A stretch of 7,412 bases of DNA from an uncultured Oscillospiraceae bacterium (GTDB taxonomy: Bacteria > Bacillota > Clostridia > Oscillospirales > Oscillospiraceae), in contig CAKTTR010000082.1 in the NCBI GenBank assembly GCA_934615645.1, forward strand, positions 1 to 7,412, written 5' to 3'. Below the pieces are notes generated by a model. That model was not told where the DNA came from and made no database searches. It saw nothing but the letters and a program-made list of their open reading frames with translations. Shown piece after piece: positions 5,548 through 7,412 of the stretch. A program made the translations under genes and the position numbers. Position 1 is the first letter of the stretch, and each line of letters opens with the position of its first letter.

Positions 5548-5651
5548 AGATGCGCCCTCACTTTCGGTAATTGCACCGCGGCCCTGGCCGCAGAAAAAAG
5601 CACAGAACGGCGCGCCGCCCGCTGACGGGCCGGGCCGGGCCTGTTGGGCTT

Positions 5652-5680
5652 ATAGTACCGGTTTCCCCCGGGTTTGTCAA
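5652..5680 (-). promoter_or_regulatory. Promoter of the malic enzyme gene
   Basis: On the minus strand a perfect TTGACA (5675-5680) and a 17-bp spacer precede TACTAT (5652-5657, 4 of 6). Transcription would start near 5645, giving a GC-rich leader of about 98 bases. That leader contains two short stems: GCCCG/CGGGC at 5617-5630 and GCGGCC/GGCCGC at 5578-5591. Neither is followed by a proper U-tract in the transcribed direction. Confidence 0.75.
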
Positions 5681-5692
5681 GCCCCCTCCCCC

Positions 5693-5721
5693 TTGGCAGC
5701 GGCGGCTGGGTGTGGTATACT
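5693..5721 (+). promoter_or_regulatory. glpK: Promoter of glpK
   Basis: TTGGCA (5693-5698, 5 of 6) is followed after exactly 17 bp by TATACT (5716-5721, 5 of 6), with a TG one base upstream of the -10 (extended -10). The start would be near 5728, leaving a leader of about 46 bases. Its -35 is 12 bp from the -35 of the divergent malic enzyme promoter. I found no convincing catabolite-repression (cre) operator in the region. Confidence 0.78.
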
Positions 5722-5773
5722 GGGAACAAATACCGCGCCGATGCGCGCAAATTTTCCGGTGGGAGGCAACGCG

Positions 5774-7282
5774 ATGCAATACATAATGGCCCTGGACCAG
5801 GGGACGACCAGTTCCCGCTGCATTTTATTCGACCGGCAGGGCAAGATCTGCGCCGTAGCGCAGCAGGAATTCCCGCAGATCTATCCCCAGCCCGGCTGGG
5901 TGGAGCATGACCCGATGCAGCTCTGGCAGACCGTCGTGACCGTTGCCCAGGCTGCGATGGACCAGTGCGGCGCGACGGCGGAGAACATCGCTGCCATCGG
6001 CATTACAAACCAGCGGGAGACGACGATCTGCTGGGACAAGGTCACCGGCACCCCGGTCTATAACGCTATCGTCTGGCAGTGCCGCCGGACGGCGGGCAAG
6101 ATCGACGCGTTAAACGCCCAGGGCTATGGGCCGATGATCCGGGAAAAGACCGGGCTGCTGCCCGACGCCTATTTTTCCGGCTCGAAGATCAGCTGGATCC
6201 TGGAAAATGTCCCCGGCGCGCGGGAAAAGGCCCGACAGGGGCGGCTGCTGTTCGGCACCGTCGACACCTGGCTCATCTGGAATCTCACCGGCGGCCGCTG
6301 CCATGTGACTGATTATACCAACGCCGCCCGGACGATGCTCTTCAATATCCACACCCTCCAGTGGGACCCGGCGCTGCTGGATATGCTGGAGATCCCCGCC
6401 AGTATGCTGCCGGAGGTCCGGCCCTCCAGCTGCATCTATGGGCACACGCTGCCCGGTATGATCGGCGGCGGCATTCCCATCGCCGGGGCCGCCGGGGACC
6501 AGCAGGCCGCCCTCTTTGGCCAGTGCTGCTTTGCCCCGGGAGAGGTCAAAAACACCTACGGCACCGGCTGCTTTTTGCTCATGCACACCGGCGCCCACGC
6601 CGTCGCCTCGCAGAACGGCCTGCTGACGACCCTGGCCGCCAGCCCGGACGGCACAGCCCAGTACGCCCTGGAGGGGAGCGTCTTCGTCGCCGGGGCCGCA
6701 GTCCAATGGCTGCGGGATGAGCTCCACGTGATCGAAAACGCCGCCGAGACAGAGGCGCTGGCCCGCTCTGTACCAGATACGGCGGGGGGCTATGTCGTCC
6801 CGGCGTTTACCGGGCTGGGCGCACCCTATTGGGACCCGTACGCCCGGGGCGCGATCGTCGGCCTGACCCGGGGCTTTGGCCGGGCCCACCTGGCCCGGGC
6901 CACACTGGAATCTCTGGCCTACCAGGTCGCTGATGTTTGCCGGGCCATGGAACAGGACGCCGGGCTGCCGCTGCGCTGCCTAAAGGTCGATGGCGGCGCC
7001 AGCGCCAACAGCTTCCTGATGCAGTTCCAGGCCGACCTGCTGGATGCCCAGGTGCTGCGCCCCCAATGCATCGAGACGACAGCCCTGGGTGCAGCGTACC
7101 TGGCAGGCCTTGCCGTCGGCTATTGGCAGGACCTGGACGAAATTCGCGCCGCCTGGGCGCTGGAGCAGGATTTCACTCCCACCATGACGCCGGAAGCCCG
7201 GCAAGCACACCTAGAGGGCTGGCGGCGCGCCGTGGCCTGCGCCCGCAGCTGGCGCGCCCCGGAAGCCACTGTCACGCCGTAA
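5774..7282 (+). CDS. glpK: Glycerol kinase
   Basis: GlpK phosphorylates glycerol with ATP to sn-glycerol 3-phosphate in the cytoplasm, trapping glycerol for glycolysis and lipid synthesis. The 502-residue length is standard. Motifs: DQGTTSSR (8-15, phosphate loop), GITNQRET (76-83) with glycerol-binding Arg81 and Glu82, WQCRRT (101-106), SGSKISWIL (135-143) with Tyr133 just before it, GTVDTWLIWNLTGG (161-174), GDQQAALFGQ (241-250) with Asp242, NTYGTGCFLL (260-269), FTGLGAPYWDP (345-355), VDGGAS (405-410) and ETTALGAAYLAG (434-445). The ATG at 5774 has GGGAGG seven bases upstream; a start at 5693 would lie inside the promoter. The loop before GDQQ (223-240, YGHTLPGMIGGG) has neither the YHFYG-type His phosphorylated by HPr in enterococci nor an obvious match to the E. 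coli fructose-bisphosphate loop GGKGGTR. No glpF or glpD is in view. Confidence 0.97.
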   Translation: MQYIMALDQGTTSSRCILFDRQGKICAVAQQEFPQIYPQPGWVEHDPMQLWQTVVTVAQAAMDQCGATAENIAAIGITNQRETTICWDKVTGTPVYNAIVWQCRRTAGKIDALNAQGYGPMIREKTGLLPDAYFSGSKISWILENVPGAREKARQGRLLFGTVDTWLIWNLTGGRCHVTDYTNAARTMLFNIHTLQWDPALLDMLEIPASMLPEVRPSSCIYGHTLPGMIGGGIPIAGAAGDQQAALFGQCCFAPGEVKNTYGTGCFLLMHTGAHAVASQNGLLTTLAASPDGTAQYALEGSVFVAGAAVQWLRDELHVIENAAETEALARSVPDTAGGYVVPAFTGLGAPYWDPYARGAIVGLTRGFGRAHLARATLESLAYQVADVCRAMEQDAGLPLRCLKVDGGASANSFLMQFQADLLDAQVLRPQCIETTALGAAYLAGLAVGYWQDLDEIRAAWALEQDFTPTMTPEARQAHLEGWRRAVACARSWRAPEATVTP

Positions 7283-7299
7283 TCGTGCATAAAAATATA

Positions 7300-7333
7300 G
7301 CCTGCCGCAAAACAAACTTGTTTTGCGGCAGGC
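7300..7333. terminator. Strong hairpin after glpK (first of three)
   Basis: Sixteen-base perfect arms (7300-7315 with 7318-7333; in practice 15 pairs and a 4-base loop) begin 17 bases after the glpK stop. The plus-strand RNA is not followed by a U-tract (GGGAGCTTG), but the minus-strand RNA is followed by TATATTTTTATG. It could end a leftward transcript from the right, or act on glpK as the first part of a compound terminator. Confidence 0.65.
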
Positions 7334-7335
7334 GG

Positions 7336-7367
7336 GAGCTTGTCAAAAAAGTATTTTTGACAAGCTC
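7336..7367. repeat. Hairpin, second of three after glpK
   Basis: Fourteen-base perfect arms (7336-7349 and 7354-7367) enclose loop AGTA. The stem top is A5/T5 and its base is GAGCTTGTC/GACAAGCTC. It starts two bases after the preceding hairpin. The U-run is inside the stem rather than after it, so it is not a textbook terminator. I recall GCTTGTCAAAAA-type hairpins as recurrent in intergenic DNA of related gut clostridia, which makes a dispersed repeat a reasonable guess. Confidence 0.55.
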
Positions 7368-7402
7368 TCAAATGCGACCCGCTTCGCTGGGCTCGCATTT
7401 GA
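7368..7402. repeat. Hairpin, third of three after glpK
   Basis: Ten-base perfect arms TCAAATGCGA (7368-7377) and TCGCATTTGA (7393-7402) surround a 15-base loop whose CCC and GGG can pair further. It abuts the previous hairpin with no spacer. No U-tract follows within the window. No gene is visible from 7283 to the window end at 7412. Confidence 0.55.
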
Positions 7403-7412
7403 AGGGGCTTGC

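Noticed and set aside
5609..5616. GGCGCGCC palindrome in the malic enzyme leader
   Set aside because: An eight-base GC palindrome is expected by chance in DNA of this composition and has no partner or spacing that suggests an operator.
3904..5625. Long plus-strand open frame (573 codons) opposite the malic enzyme gene
   Set aside because: It overlaps the membrane protein in another frame, runs through the terminator at 4311-4349 and is antisense to malic enzyme; no recognisable domain.
5693..5773. Earlier start for glpK at 5693
   Set aside because: The extra 27 codons coincide with the -35 and -10 boxes and have no family match; the ATG at 5774 has GGGAGG at the right distance.
6110..6889. 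Minus-strand open frame of 259 codons opposite glpK
   Set aside because: Shadow of glpK with glycine/proline/alanine-rich composition and no recognisable domain or ribosome site.

Overview
The window looks like a chromosomal segment of a GC-rich Firmicute, most likely class Clostridia in the Oscillospiraceae/Ruminococcaceae neighbourhood. The reasons are the gene order (a glmU-position gene, then prs, pth and mfd), strong AGGAGG-type ribosome binding sites, GTG and TTG starts, sigma-A style promoters, and the clostridial style of the Prs, Pth, small malic enzyme and CmpB-like membrane proteins. This is inferred from family resemblance; no database search was run. I see no plasmid, phage, CRISPR or insertion sequence genes.

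Left block (1-3417, all minus strand, read from right to left): a GlmU-like gene, prs (PRPP synthase), pth (peptidyl-tRNA hydrolase) and the first 175 codons of mfd (transcription-repair coupling factor, cut by the window edge). This matches the Bacillus order glmU-prs-ctc-pth-fin-mfd without ctc and fin. A promoter at 3470-3498 precedes the block. The most unusual item is the GlmU-like protein. It keeps the two-domain shape and the genomic position of GlmU, but key residues of both active sites are replaced, including the acetyltransferase catalytic His (now Gln300) and the nucleotide-binding loop and Mg-binding Asp of the uridyltransferase domain.

Middle (3553-3895): a minus-strand tRNA-Met(CAT) and tRNA-Glu(TTC) pair abut with no spacer. 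The pair is driven by a perfect TTGACA-17-TATAAT promoter and ends in an 18-bp stem terminator that begins at the last base of the tRNA-Glu CCA.

Right block (3896-7412): a small four-helix membrane protein on the plus strand converges on a minus-strand malic enzyme across a shared 12-bp-arm hairpin. The malic enzyme gene diverges from glpK (glycerol kinase, plus strand), with two good promoters whose -35 boxes lie 12 bp apart. After glpK come three consecutive strong hairpins (7300-7402), more than one terminator requires; they may be a dispersed intergenic repeat.

The recognised proteins are core metabolism and information genes: PRPP synthesis, ribosome rescue and repair in the left block, and glycerol entry and malate decarboxylation in the right block. 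No complete new system is visible. The degenerate GlmU-like protein is the best candidate for something undescribed.
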